Shown here: positions 8,910 to 17,317 of the stretch, piece by piece
Position numbering within the stretch: the stretch's first letter is position 1
Layout: the number at the start of each line of letters is the position of its first letter
Source: Acidobacteriota bacterium
Lineage (GTDB): Bacteria; Acidobacteriota; Terriglobia; Acidiferrales; UBA7541
Assembly (NCBI GenBank): GCA_013289585.1
Contig: JABCZR010000015.1
Span: forward strand, 62,001-126,000
Direction of reading: 5' to 3'
DNA length: 64,000 nucleotides
Notes under the pieces: generated by a model
Database searches by the model: none
What the model was told of the DNA's origin: nothing
Seen by the model: the letters and a program-made list of their open reading frames with translations, nothing else
Program-made: the position numbers and the translations under genes

Positions 8910-8956
8910 CTGATCTCTGTTCTCTGATCTCTAATCCCTGATCTCCAATCCCTGAC
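8910..8956 (+). repeat. TCTGATCTCT-type degenerate microsatellite
   Basis: Four to five imperfect copies of (T/A)(C/T)CCTGATCTC(T/C) at a 13-14 base period occupy the gap between gpsA and the HD-GYP gene. The same word, on the opposite strand, occurs at 63145-63166. The rest of the 8878-9067 gap is pyrimidine-rich with no recognisable promoter. Confidence 0.55.
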
Positions 8957-9067
8957 TTCGGCCCACAACCTCCGCCGCTAGTACTAAAGTCCCAGTTGTA
9001 GTTGCGCGACTCCCTCCTCCGCCCAGCCCCTTCCACTCTCCGCCATCCCCTAGAATGGACATTGGGT

Positions 9068-10864
9068 ATGTCTTCCAACGGTCAATCCAAGTGGGACCAG
9101 GTGCGCAATGGCCGCGTGCGCATCTTGTGGCTCGTTCTGGGCGCGCTTTTGCTGGTCAGTGCGCTGCCCATCGGACTGTATCACCGCCAGGTGCTGATGC
9201 TCAGCCAGGACAAGCTGGTGGATACCGAGCGCGTCCAACAGACCGACCTGACGCGTTCCCTGGCGCAGGAAATCCAGCTATTCGAATCCAACCTGACGCA
9301 GCAGCTCATCAGCGAGCGGCAGATCCTGGTGCTGACAGGCCTCACCGATAACGTCGAGGATCCCGTCGCCGAGCCCAAAGTGACGCGGCTGCTGGAAAAC
9401 TTCGTCGAGAGCAACCGAAATACTTTCATTTATATGACGGCGGTGGGCAAGACCGGCAAGGGCACCAGCGCGTCGCAGGGAAATTTCCGCGCGGAGCAGG
9501 ATCCGTTCGTAGCCAAAGCGCTGCAGCGCGCGTTCGTCACGTGCATGCAGTCGCAGCAATCGCAGGTAGCCAAGTTTCGCAGTGATCCTCTGGCGCTGGC
9601 ACCGGAGAACCGGCCGGCCTTCGTCGTCGCGATTCCCCTGAAGGATGTGAACGAAAACTTTACCGGCATGCTGGCGGCGGTCGTTTCCCTTGATTCGATT
9701 CTTCATCGTTTACAGGAAGCCAGCGTGAGGGAACGCACCGTTTTCCTGGTGGACCATAGCGGCCATATCGTTGTGCATCCCGACACGAAAAATTTTGTGC
9801 CGGGGGCAGACGCCAGCAGCAATGCGCTCGTCGCGCAGGTGATGGCGCTGCCGCAGGAATTGCGCAACACGGAAACCATGCGCTTTTCCGAGAAAGGCAA
9901 GAAGCGCCCGGTCGAAATGATCGGAACGTACAGCACTTTCCCGGAAGTGAATTGGGCAGTCATCGCGGAGCGGCGTCTTGATCAGGCGCAAACGGACACC
10001 GGTGTTACCGAGCTCAATCGCCAGGCGCTGGCGTTCGTCACGGTCGTGATTCTGGCGGCCATTATTGTCGGGTACTTTTTTGCCGTGGGCATCAGCGGGC
10101 CGATTCGCGGCCTGGCGGCTTCCACGCGGGCCATCAGCCGCGGCGAATTTCATCAGCGTTCGGCGGTGCGTGGCGCGTCGGAAATCAGCGAGCTGGCCGA
10201 AAATTTTAACAAAATGGCTGGCGATATCGAAGAGTACATCGAGCGCCTGAAGGAAGCGGCAGAGGAAAACCGCGAGCTGTTTATCGGCTCCATTCGAATG
10301 CTCGCCGCGGCCATCGACGAAAAGGATCCCTACACGCGCGGTCACTCCGGCCGCGTGGCGAAATACTCCATGCTCATTGGGCAGGAACTTGGGCTCAGTT
10401 CGGAAGAGCTGGACAAGCTGCGCATTTCGGCGCTGCTGCATGACGTCGGAAAAATCGGCGTCGAAGACCGCGTGCTGAAAAAGCCCGGCTCGTTGACGCC
10501 GGAAGAGTTCGGACTGATGAAGCAGCACACCGTCAAAGGCGCGAACATCATGCGTCCGGTTTCGCAACTAAAGGAAATGCTGCCGGGCATCGAGCTGCAT
10601 CACGAACACATGGATGGGCGCGGCTATCCATACGGCTTGCAAGGCAATCAAATTCCGCTGATGGCGCGCATCATTGGCGTTGCCGATACGCTCGATGCCA
10701 TGACCACCAATCGTCCCTACCAGTCGGCGATGGAGCTGGAGTTTGCGATGGACCGCATCCGGGCGCTGACCGGCTCAAAATTCGATGCCGTGGTTGTGAC
10801 CGCGCTCGAATCCGCGGTCACCGCCGGAAAGCTCCGCCTCAGCGCCGTCGAAGTCCACGTCTAA
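9068..10864 (+). CDS. Membrane-bound HD-GYP c-di-GMP phosphodiesterase with extracytoplasmic sensor and HAMP
   Basis: A 598-residue receptor. Domain order: a cytoplasmic start, TM1 (about residues 18-38, WLVLGALLLVSALPIGL), a 280-residue dCache-like periplasmic region, TM2 (about 318-340, VVILAAIIVGYFFAVGI), HAMP (to about 400), then HD-GYP. The HD motif is LLHDVGKIG near residue 457, and the HHEHMDGRGYP motif lies near 510, so the phosphodiesterase looks active. It should degrade cyclic di-GMP in response to an unknown external ligand. ATG at 9068 is chosen because it directly precedes the cytoplasmic N-terminus; an in-frame start at 9002 would add low-complexity sequence. It appears monocistronic. 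Confidence 0.92.
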   Translation: MSSNGQSKWDQVRNGRVRILWLVLGALLLVSALPIGLYHRQVLMLSQDKLVDTERVQQTDLTRSLAQEIQLFESNLTQQLISERQILVLTGLTDNVEDPVAEPKVTRLLENFVESNRNTFIYMTAVGKTGKGTSASQGNFRAEQDPFVAKALQRAFVTCMQSQQSQVAKFRSDPLALAPENRPAFVVAIPLKDVNENFTGMLAAVVSLDSILHRLQEASVRERTVFLVDHSGHIVVHPDTKNFVPGADASSNALVAQVMALPQELRNTETMRFSEKGKKRPVEMIGTYSTFPEVNWAVIAERRLDQAQTDTGVTELNRQALAFVTVVILAAIIVGYFFAVGISGPIRGLAASTRAISRGEFHQRSAVRGASEISELAENFNKMAGDIEEYIERLKEAAEENRELFIGSIRMLAAAIDEKDPYTRGHSGRVAKYSMLIGQELGLSSEELDKLRISALLHDVGKIGVEDRVLKKPGSLTPEEFGLMKQHTVKGANIMRPVSQLKEMLPGIELHHEHMDGRGYPYGLQGNQIPLMARIIGVADTLDAMTTNRPYQSAMELEFAMDRIRALTGSKFDAVVVTALESAVTAGKLRLSAVEVHV

Positions 10865-10905
10865 ATTGGTAGCCATCCGGCAGAGTAAGACACGAAGGCT
10901 CGGAA

Positions 10906-11337
10906 ATGACATCCACAAAAGCCAAATTCAACCTATCTGCATTGAACAGAAAAAATGAGCTTCTTTGCAGGATAGACATGTGGGGATTTGTGGGTGTCAT
11001 GTTTGTTCTGCTTTTTCTGTTAATGCCATTGAGTGTAGTGGACGGCAAGGGGCCGAGCGCGGACCTGGTCGGCGCTCGCTATTCAACTCGAATGCCGGGT
11101 GCTCTAAAAGAAGACGCTCTTCAGGTTATGATAACGCGTGACGGCAATATCTACTTTCGCGAACACCGCATCGCCCTTGAAGATCTGCCCAATAAAATCC
11201 GGGAAGGAGTTCGGAACGGGGCGGAGAATAAGGTTTATATCGCGGTTGACGCCCGAGCCAAATACGGAGAGATACCAGCTGTTTTGGACAAGATACGCCT
11301 CGCCGGAATAGAAAAGGTTGCCTTCCTAACCAATTAG
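10906..11337 (+). CDS. ExbD/TolR-like biopolymer transport protein lacking the membrane aspartate
   Basis: A 143-residue protein with one N-terminal membrane helix (about residues 26-44) and an ExbD/TolR periplasmic domain (VMITRDGNIYFREHRIALEDLPNKI... VYIAVDARAKYGEIPAVLDKIRLAGI). In ExbD/TolR the helix normally reads (I/V)DVMLVLLIIFM with an essential proton-conducting Asp. Here the aligned stretch is VGVMFVLLFLLM, with Gly30 in place of Asp; the nearest acid is Asp24, outside the helix. No exbB/tolQ or tonB gene is adjacent. A structural paralogue with altered energy coupling is likely. Family call good, function uncertain. Confidence 0.82.
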   Translation: MTSTKAKFNLSALNRKNELLCRIDMWGFVGVMFVLLFLLMPLSVVDGKGPSADLVGARYSTRMPGALKEDALQVMITRDGNIYFREHRIALEDLPNKIREGVRNGAENKVYIAVDARAKYGEIPAVLDKIRLAGIEKVAFLTN

Positions 11338-11393
11338 AACCAGCCCAAAATTGGAGTTCCGGTAATTCGCTCAAAGCCCGTGTACGGAGCTTC

Positions 11394-11402
11394 TGTTACA
11401 AT
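11394..11402 (+). promoter_or_regulatory. Extended -10 promoter element for ftsY
   Basis: TGTTACAAT, identical to the element before rimO (1285-1293), lies 34 bases ahead of the chosen ftsY start. This also supports the start at 11437 rather than the upstream in-frame codon at 11380. Confidence 0.4.
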
Positions 11403-11436
11403 TTTGTGTTGCGCTGGAATCAAAGCGCGCGACCTG

Positions 11437-12408
11437 ATGATTTCACTTTTTGGTAAGAATGAGCCGGAGCCGACGCTACTTGAGCGGCTGAAGAAGTCCG
11501 TCAGCAAGACCAAGGCAGCGCTTTCCGAGACCGTTGACACCATTTTTCTCGGCGAGCGCAAGATCGATCCTTCGATCCTCAAGGATCTGGAGACCGCACT
11601 GCTCTCCGCCGACCTGGGCGTGAAGCCGACGCGCGAGATTCTGGATGCCGTGCGCGAAAAGATGGACCGCAACGCGCTCTCCGATGCCGCGCAGCTCAAG
11701 CGCGAAATCAAATCGCATATCATTCGAATCCTGAACGCGCCGGTCCGGCCGGATGTGGCGGCGGCTAGTGGCATCGCCACTTCGCAGAATGGCGGCGGCA
11801 CGCGCGTGATTTTCATCGTCGGTGTAAACGGCGCGGGCAAAACCACCAGCATCGGTAAACTCGCCAACCGCCTTCGCCAGGAAGGCCGCAGCGTGGTGCT
11901 CTGCGCCGCGGACACGTTTCGCGCGGCCGCGGTCGAGCAACTGGAGATCTGGGCGCAGCGCAACGGCATCGAGGTCATCAAACAGAAATCCGGCGCCGAT
12001 CCCGCCGCCGTGGTTTACGACGCCATGGCCGCGGCCAAGGCGCGCGCAGCAGACGTCGTCATCGTCGATACCGCCGGACGCCTGCACACCAAATCCAATC
12101 TCATGGCCGAACTCGAAAAAATGAAGCGCACTGCCGCCAAAGTGATTCCCGGCGCGCCGCACGATGTCTTGCTGGTTCTCGACGCCACCACCGGGCAAAA
12201 TGGCCTCGCGCAAGCACGCGAATTCACTTCCACCGTCGCCGTCACCGGCATCATCCTGACCAAGCTCGACGGCACCGCCAAGGGCGGCATCGTGGTCGCC
12301 ATCTCGCGCGAGCTGGGACTGCCGATCCGCTTCGTGGGCACTGGCGAACAGATCAACGATATGGTGCCCTTCGACGCTGAAACGTACGCGAATTCCCTTT
12401 TCGACTGA
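11437..12408 (+). CDS. ftsY: Signal recognition particle receptor FtsY
   Basis: SRP-family GTPase that docks ribosome-SRP complexes at the membrane for co-translational targeting. The N domain covers about residues 1-90. The G domain shows [18 protein letters not shown] near residue 128, [33 protein letters not shown] and [10 protein letters not shown]. At 323 residues it lacks the long acidic A domain of E. coli FtsY, as is usual in many phyla. The start [25 protein letters not shown] matches the family N-terminus. ribD follows after three bases. Confidence 0.96.
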   Translation: MISLFGKNEPEPTLLERLKKSVSKTKAALSETVDTIFLGERKIDPSILKDLETALLSADLGVKPTREILDAVREKMDRNALSDAAQLKREIKSHIIRILNAPVRPDVAAASGIATSQNGGGTRVIFIVGVNGAGKTTSIGKLANRLRQEGRSVVLCAADTFRAAAVEQLEIWAQRNGIEVIKQKSGADPAAVVYDAMAAAKARAADVVIVDTAGRLHTKSNLMAELEKMKRTAAKVIPGAPHDVLLVLDATTGQNGLAQAREFTSTVAVTGIILTKLDGTAKGGIVVAISRELGLPIRFVGTGEQINDMVPFDAETYANSLFD

Positions 12409-12411
12409 ACC

Positions 12412-13527
12412 GTGGACGCACACGCCATCCGCTTCATGCAACACGCGCTGGCCCTGGCCCGCAAAGGCGCCGGCCTGGCCAGCCCCAACCCAATGGTGGG
12501 TTGCGTCATCGTGCGGGAAGGGCAGATTGTCGGCGAAGGCTTTCATCAATATGAGTGGCGCGATCACGCGGAAATTGTCGCGCTGAAATCCGCGGGTGAG
12601 AAGGCGCGCGGCGCAACGCTCTACGTCACGCTCGAGCCCTGCAACCACACCGGCCGCACGGGCCCATGCACCGAAGCGATCATTGCCGCGGGCGTGCAGC
12701 GCGTCGTCGCGGCAATGGAGGATCCCAATCCCGTCAACGCCGGCCGCGGCTTCGAGCGCCTGGGTGCGGCGGGGATCGAAGTGTTCACGGGGGTTGGAGA
12801 AGAAGAGGCTCGCCGCCTCAACGAGCCCTTCGTCTGCTGGATTCGAACGAAGAAGCCCTTCGTCACGCTGAAGTCTGCGTTGACCCTCGACGGCCAGCTT
12901 GCGCTTCCAAAGGAACGCTCCGGCAAGCGCAAACGCCGCGATTGGATCTCATCGGAGGAATCCCGCGCGGAAGTTCAACGCATGCGCCACGCTTCCGACG
13001 CCCTACTCACGGGCATCGGCACCATTCTCGCCGACGATCCGCTGCTGACCGATCGCAGTGGACTCCCACGCCGCAAGCGCCTGCTTCGCGTTATTCTCGA
13101 TTCGAAACTACGCCTTCCGCCAGGCTCCCGCATCGTCAAGACCTCGGACGACGATCTGCTGGTCTTTACAGCGGCGCCGCTCCATTCTGCCAAGGTGCGC
13201 AAATTGCAAAAGGCCGGCGTCGAAGTTGTACATGCAAAAGCAAGAAGCGGCCGTGTCGACTTGCTTGCCGTCCTCGCGGAACTCGGTTGCCGCGAAATCC
13301 TCAGCGTCCTCCTCGAAGCCGGCAGTAATCTCAACGGCGCCGCGCTCGCTGCAGGCGTTGTCCACAAACTGTTTCTCTTCTACGCCCCCAAAATCGCCGG
13401 CGAAAGCCGCGTCGCCTTCGCTCACGCGCCCAAGCTCATCCATCTGCCCATGCAAAATGTCCAGATCCATACCTTTGGGCCCGACTTTGCCCTCGAAGCC
13501 CGATTGGGCAGCAATTATCCGCGTTGA
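12412..13527 (+). CDS. ribD: Bifunctional riboflavin biosynthesis deaminase/reductase RibD
   Basis: Catalyses deamination of diaminohydroxyphosphoribosylaminopyrimidine and the following NADPH-dependent ribosyl reduction. The N-terminal deaminase (about 1-150) has the zinc motif HAEIVAL near residue 51 and [14 protein letters not shown] near residue 70. The reductase domain starts near 150 ([12 protein letters not shown]) and ends with the GGS/NG-type strand [20 protein letters not shown]. Length 371, GTG start. Other riboflavin genes in this window are ribE (16653) and ribBA (32418), so the pathway is scattered; ribH was not found here. Confidence 0.95.
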   Translation: MDAHAIRFMQHALALARKGAGLASPNPMVGCVIVREGQIVGEGFHQYEWRDHAEIVALKSAGEKARGATLYVTLEPCNHTGRTGPCTEAIIAAGVQRVVAAMEDPNPVNAGRGFERLGAAGIEVFTGVGEEEARRLNEPFVCWIRTKKPFVTLKSALTLDGQLALPKERSGKRKRRDWISSEESRAEVQRMRHASDALLTGIGTILADDPLLTDRSGLPRRKRLLRVILDSKLRLPPGSRIVKTSDDDLLVFTAAPLHSAKVRKLQKAGVEVVHAKARSGRVDLLAVLAELGCREILSVLLEAGSNLNGAALAAGVVHKLFLFYAPKIAGESRVAFAHAPKLIHLPMQNVQIHTFGPDFALEARLGSNYPR

Positions 13528-13614
13528 CTTTACAGTTGGCCCTCGCCATACTTTCTCGAGAACCCCTCGTTTCACTTTCCAGCGAGTCTAAACGGATTGT
13601 GCAGGCGGAGGCCC

Positions 13615-15225
13615 GTGAGAAGTTACACGATCCTGCTGGCGGGGTTTTTCCTGATGGGGTGGCCAGGACTGGCAGCCCAGGAACACCACCACGAACTTTC
13701 CGCCGAAGAAATCGGCTCGGTCCAATTCCCAACTTCCTGCTCGAAACCGGTGGAGTCCAGCTTCAACCAGGCCGTTGCCCTGCTGCACTCCTTTCAGTAC
13801 GACCAGGCGAGACAAGCATTTAACAAAGTCTCGGCCATGGATCCGCCCTGCGCCATGGCGCAATGGGGCGTGGCGATGTCTCACTACCACGGCTTGTGGG
13901 ACAACGGAGACACCGCCGCAGGCAGGCTCGCGCTAAAGCGGGCCCTGGAAATCGTCGCCACGAATGCTAAGACTACCGCCCGCGAAAAATCCTACCTGGA
14001 AGCCCTGGCCGCGTACTATGCGCAAGATGGAAAGGATGTTGCCGCACACTCGCAGGCATTCGAAAAGAAAATGGCCGATCTGCAGGCCGCGTATCCGGAG
14101 GACAGCGAGGCTGCGATTTTTCATGCTTTGGCGCTGTATATAACTGCTCCGAAGACGGACAAGACCTTCGCGAACCAGCGCCTGTGTGGCAAAATCCTCG
14201 AACCGATTTTCCAGAAGCAACCTCACCATCCCGGTGTCGCTCATTACATCATCCATTGTTACGACAACCCAGTGCTCGCAGAAAAGGGTGTGCCAGCCGC
14301 GCGCCTGTACGCGCAGATTGCGCCTGTGTCAGCACACGCCAATCACATGCCATCCCATATTTTCACCCGGGTTGGATCGTGGGCGGAATCCATTCACTCG
14401 AACGTGAAATCGGCGCGGCTGGCCGCCACTGCGGAAGTCGGCTCCGCGGACGGCGAGGCGCGCGACCAGCGGCTCCATGCCATGGATTACCTTGAATATG
14501 CTTATCTGCAAAGCGGACAGATCAAGCAGGCGCAAGCCGTGCTGGCTGAAATGAATGGGCTGCCGCCAGTTGCCGGGCTCTCACAAGTCGGGGACTATGC
14601 CCTCGCTGCGATTCCCGCCCGCGCAACCGTTGAACTTGCCAATTGGGATGAGGCCAGCGCTCTGAAACCGAGAGAAGGGGCGGTGCCCTGGGCTGAGGCA
14701 ATTACCTGGGCCGCCATCGGAGAAGGGAGCGCGCGGTCGGGAAATCTTAATCTTGCCGCTCGGGCGGAGCAGAAGCTCGAGGCGCTCCGCGACGTGGCTT
14801 TGAAGCAAGCAAACGCTTATTGGTCGGATCAGATTGAAGTGCAACGCCGCGAAGTGGCCGCTTGGATCGCGGAAGAATCTGGCAAGCAAGCCAAAGCTCT
14901 GGCCCGAATGCGTTCCGCGGTGGAACTGGAAGAGGGCATGGACAAGAATTCCGTGACTCCGGGAGCCGTCACGCCCGCCAGGGAAGTGCTCGCGGAATTG
15001 TTTTTGCTGGAAAAACAGCTGCAGGATGCACTGACTGCATACGAGGCTGTTCTCAATACGTCGCCCAACCGGTTCAACGCTCTCTACGGCGCCGCACGCG
15101 CCGCGGAAGCATTGGGGAACGATACTGCCGCCAGGTATTACCTCCAAAAGTTGTCAGAAATTTCGCCCGGCGAAGAACGCCCAAGATCTCCCGCGAGAAC
15201 CGTATCTTCTTCGTCCTCTTACTGA
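13615..15225 (+). CDS. Secreted TPR-repeat protein
   Basis: A 536-residue protein with a clear signal peptide (RSYTILLAGFFLMGWPGLAA, cleavage likely before QEHHHE) followed by TPR-like helix pairs throughout. Recognisable stretches are NQAVALLHSFQYDQARQAFNKV and, near the end, DALTAYEAVLNTSPNRFNALYGAARAAEALG. GTG at 13615 is preferred because GGCGGAGG lies just before it; an earlier TTG has no such site. The N-terminal Cys-containing TPR with GWGVAMSHYHGLW-like sequence recurs in acidobacterial secreted proteins. Presumably periplasmic; partner unknown. The tail after residue 520 is Ser/Arg rich. Confidence 0.82.
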   Translation: MRSYTILLAGFFLMGWPGLAAQEHHHELSAEEIGSVQFPTSCSKPVESSFNQAVALLHSFQYDQARQAFNKVSAMDPPCAMAQWGVAMSHYHGLWDNGDTAAGRLALKRALEIVATNAKTTAREKSYLEALAAYYAQDGKDVAAHSQAFEKKMADLQAAYPEDSEAAIFHALALYITAPKTDKTFANQRLCGKILEPIFQKQPHHPGVAHYIIHCYDNPVLAEKGVPAARLYAQIAPVSAHANHMPSHIFTRVGSWAESIHSNVKSARLAATAEVGSADGEARDQRLHAMDYLEYAYLQSGQIKQAQAVLAEMNGLPPVAGLSQVGDYALAAIPARATVELANWDEASALKPREGAVPWAEAITWAAIGEGSARSGNLNLAARAEQKLEALRDVALKQANAYWSDQIEVQRREVAAWIAEESGKQAKALARMRSAVELEEGMDKNSVTPGAVTPAREVLAELFLLEKQLQDALTAYEAVLNTSPNRFNALYGAARAAEALGNDTAARYYLQKLSEISPGEERPRSPARTVSSSSSY

Positions 15226-15285
15226 AGTCCATACGCTAGCGCGCGGAAAGCGCGGGCGCGCGAAGCATTCCTCTGGTAACGCGGG

Positions 15286-15291
15286 TATAAT
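15286..15291 (+). promoter_or_regulatory. Possible -10 element for the aminotransferase gene
   Basis: A perfect TATAAT lies 54 bases before the aminotransferase ATG in an otherwise GC-rich gap. No convincing -35 box sits 16-18 bases upstream, so this is only a candidate. Confidence 0.3.
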
Positions 15292-15345
15292 CAATTCGAA
15301 CTTCGCGCTAAACTCTGACCGGGCCTTTGGCCTGAAAGTTTTCAA

Positions 15346-16650
15346 ATGGCTGACACCATCCAGAAATACAAAGACTATGTGATGACCGGCTTCCTGAAGT
15401 CCGTTGCCCCGATCGTGATCGACCGCGCCAGTGGCGTGACCGTTACGGACGTCCACGGCCGCGAGTATCTCGACTGCTTCGCGGGAATCTCCGTGGTGAG
15501 CGCCGGCCATTGCAATCAGCAGGTGATCGCCGCAGCCAAGGCGCAGATGGACAAGCTGGTTCACTGTTCCTCCTACCTCTACCACGTTCAGCCGGTCGCC
15601 GACCTCGCCGAGAAAATCGCGCACATCGCGCCAGGAAAAAAGCTCACGAAGACTTTCTTCGGCAACGGCGGCGCGGAAGCCATCGAAGGGGCTTTGAAAC
15701 TCGCACGGCTCTACACCGGCAAACATGAATTCATCTCCCTGCAGACCAGCTTCCACGGCCGCAGTTGGGGCGCGCTGAGCGTCACCGGCAATTACGCGCG
15801 CAAAAAGAAGGGCGGCCCGTACGCCGCCGGAGTTTCCTTCGCGCCAGCGCCGTACGCGTATCACTCGCTCTGGCCCAGCGATCCCGAAGAGTGTGCGCGC
15901 CAATGCGCCCGCGCCATCGATGACATCGTGAAATTCGCCACTTCGAATGACGTCGCCGCATTCATCGCCGAACCCGTCCTGGGCGAAGGCGGCATCATTG
16001 TTCCGCCCTTTAGCTATTTCAAGGAAGTGAAAAAAGTTCTCGACCACTACGGCATTCTTTTCATCGCCGATGAAGTGCAGTCAGGCTTCGCGCGCACCGG
16101 AAAAATGTTCGCCATCGAACACTACGGCGTCGAGCCGGATATTCTTGTCACCGCCAAGGGCATCGCCGACGGTTTCCCGCTCAGCTCGTTTACCGCCAGC
16201 GCGGAAATCGCCGCCGCCTACAAACCCGGCGACCACCTCTCCACTTTCGGCGGCAATCCGGTCTCTTGCGCTGCCGCGCTCGCCAACATCGAATTTATGG
16301 AAAAAGAAAATCTGCCGGCTCGCGCCACGGAAACCGGTAATTACGCCATGGCAAAATTGCGTGAGCTACAGAAGAAAAACTCCCTGATCGGGGAAGTTCG
16401 CGGCCTGGGCTTGATGATCGGCGTCGAGCTCGTGAAAGACGCCGAGAAAACGCCCGCCACCGCAGAAGCTGAAGCCATTCGCGACGCTTGCCTCCGCAAA
16501 GGCATGTTGATCGGCGTAGGCGGAGTCAGCGGCAATGTCGTGCGTTTCCAGCCGCCCTTGATCATCACCCGCCAGCAGATTGATCAGGCGCTCGCCATTT
16601 TCACGGAAGCCTTGCAGGAAATCGCGCAACCGGCCAACGCCACCGCTTAA
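15346..16650 (+). CDS. Class III PLP-dependent aminotransferase (GabT/acetylornithine-type)
   Basis: Fold-type I, class III aminotransferase of 434 residues. Visible landmarks: GREYLDCFAGISVVSAGHCN near residue 28, FFGNGGAEAIEGALKLAR near 105 (phosphate-binding), SFHGRSWGALSVTGN near 140, the Asp of LFIADEVQSGFARTGK near 243, and the PLP lysine in TAKGIADGFPLSS near 270. Candidate activities are 4-aminobutyrate, beta-alanine-pyruvate or alanine-glyoxylate transamination; the sequence alone does not decide. It is followed after two bases by ribE, so they are probably co-transcribed, but a metabolic link is not evident. Confidence 0.88.
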   Translation: MADTIQKYKDYVMTGFLKSVAPIVIDRASGVTVTDVHGREYLDCFAGISVVSAGHCNQQVIAAAKAQMDKLVHCSSYLYHVQPVADLAEKIAHIAPGKKLTKTFFGNGGAEAIEGALKLARLYTGKHEFISLQTSFHGRSWGALSVTGNYARKKKGGPYAAGVSFAPAPYAYHSLWPSDPEECARQCARAIDDIVKFATSNDVAAFIAEPVLGEGGIIVPPFSYFKEVKKVLDHYGILFIADEVQSGFARTGKMFAIEHYGVEPDILVTAKGIADGFPLSSFTASAEIAAAYKPGDHLSTFGGNPVSCAAALANIEFMEKENLPARATETGNYAMAKLRELQKKNSLIGEVRGLGLMIGVELVKDAEKTPATAEAEAIRDACLRKGMLIGVGGVSGNVVRFQPPLIITRQQIDQALAIFTEALQEIAQPANATA

Positions 16651-16652
16651 AA

Positions 16653-17309
16653 ATGTTCACCGGAATCATCGAACATCTCGGCACGATCGAGGCCCTCGAC
16701 CTCAAGCCCGACGGTGGCCGCGTGAGCATTCACGCACCATCCGTCGCGCCATCGCTGGTCGTTTCGAACAGCATCGCCGTCAACGGCTGCTGCCTTACCA
16801 TCGTCGATCTCCACCATTCCCGCTTCTCCGCCGATCTCTCCGGGGAAACCATCCGCAAAACTTCCTTCGGCGCGGACAGTGCCAGCCTGAAGCACGGCGC
16901 ACGCGTCAATCTCGAACAGCCGCTCACCGCGGGCAAAGAATTCGGCGGACACTTCGTCCTCGGTCACGTGGACACCATCGGTCGCGTGGCGCATCTCACG
17001 CCGGAAGGAGAGAACTGGTGGTTCGGCGTGCAGGTTCCAGAAGAATTCGCGCGTTACGTCGTGGCCAAAGGCTCCATCACCATTGACGGCATCAGCCTGA
17101 CCGTCGCGCGCTGGCAAAATAACATCGCCGAAGTCGCCGTCATCCCCTACACCTACGAGCACACCAACATCCGCGATCGCAAGCCCGGCGACGCAGTAAA
17201 CCTCGAAGGCGATGTCCTGGGAAAATATGCGGAGCGCTATCTGGAAACGCGGCGTTCGACTTCACTTTCAAACTTAACGGTGGGTGACCTCATCGAGCAG
17301 GGCTTCTAG
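16653..17309 (+). CDS. ribE: Riboflavin synthase (alpha subunit)
   Basis: Dismutates two 6,7-dimethyl-8-ribityllumazine molecules to riboflavin. The protein begins MFTGIIEHLGTIEAL and contains two lumazine-binding repeats (about 1-95 and 96-195), with GHFVLGHVDTIG near residue 97 and GISLTVA in the second repeat. Length 218 is typical. It ends eight bases from the convergent permease stop, with no obvious terminator between them. Confidence 0.95.
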   Translation: MFTGIIEHLGTIEALDLKPDGGRVSIHAPSVAPSLVVSNSIAVNGCCLTIVDLHHSRFSADLSGETIRKTSFGADSASLKHGARVNLEQPLTAGKEFGGHFVLGHVDTIGRVAHLTPEGENWWFGVQVPEEFARYVVAKGSITIDGISLTVARWQNNIAEVAVIPYTYEHTNIRDRKPGDAVNLEGDVLGKYAERYLETRRSTSLSNLTVGDLIEQGF

Positions 17310-17317
17310 CATCAAGC

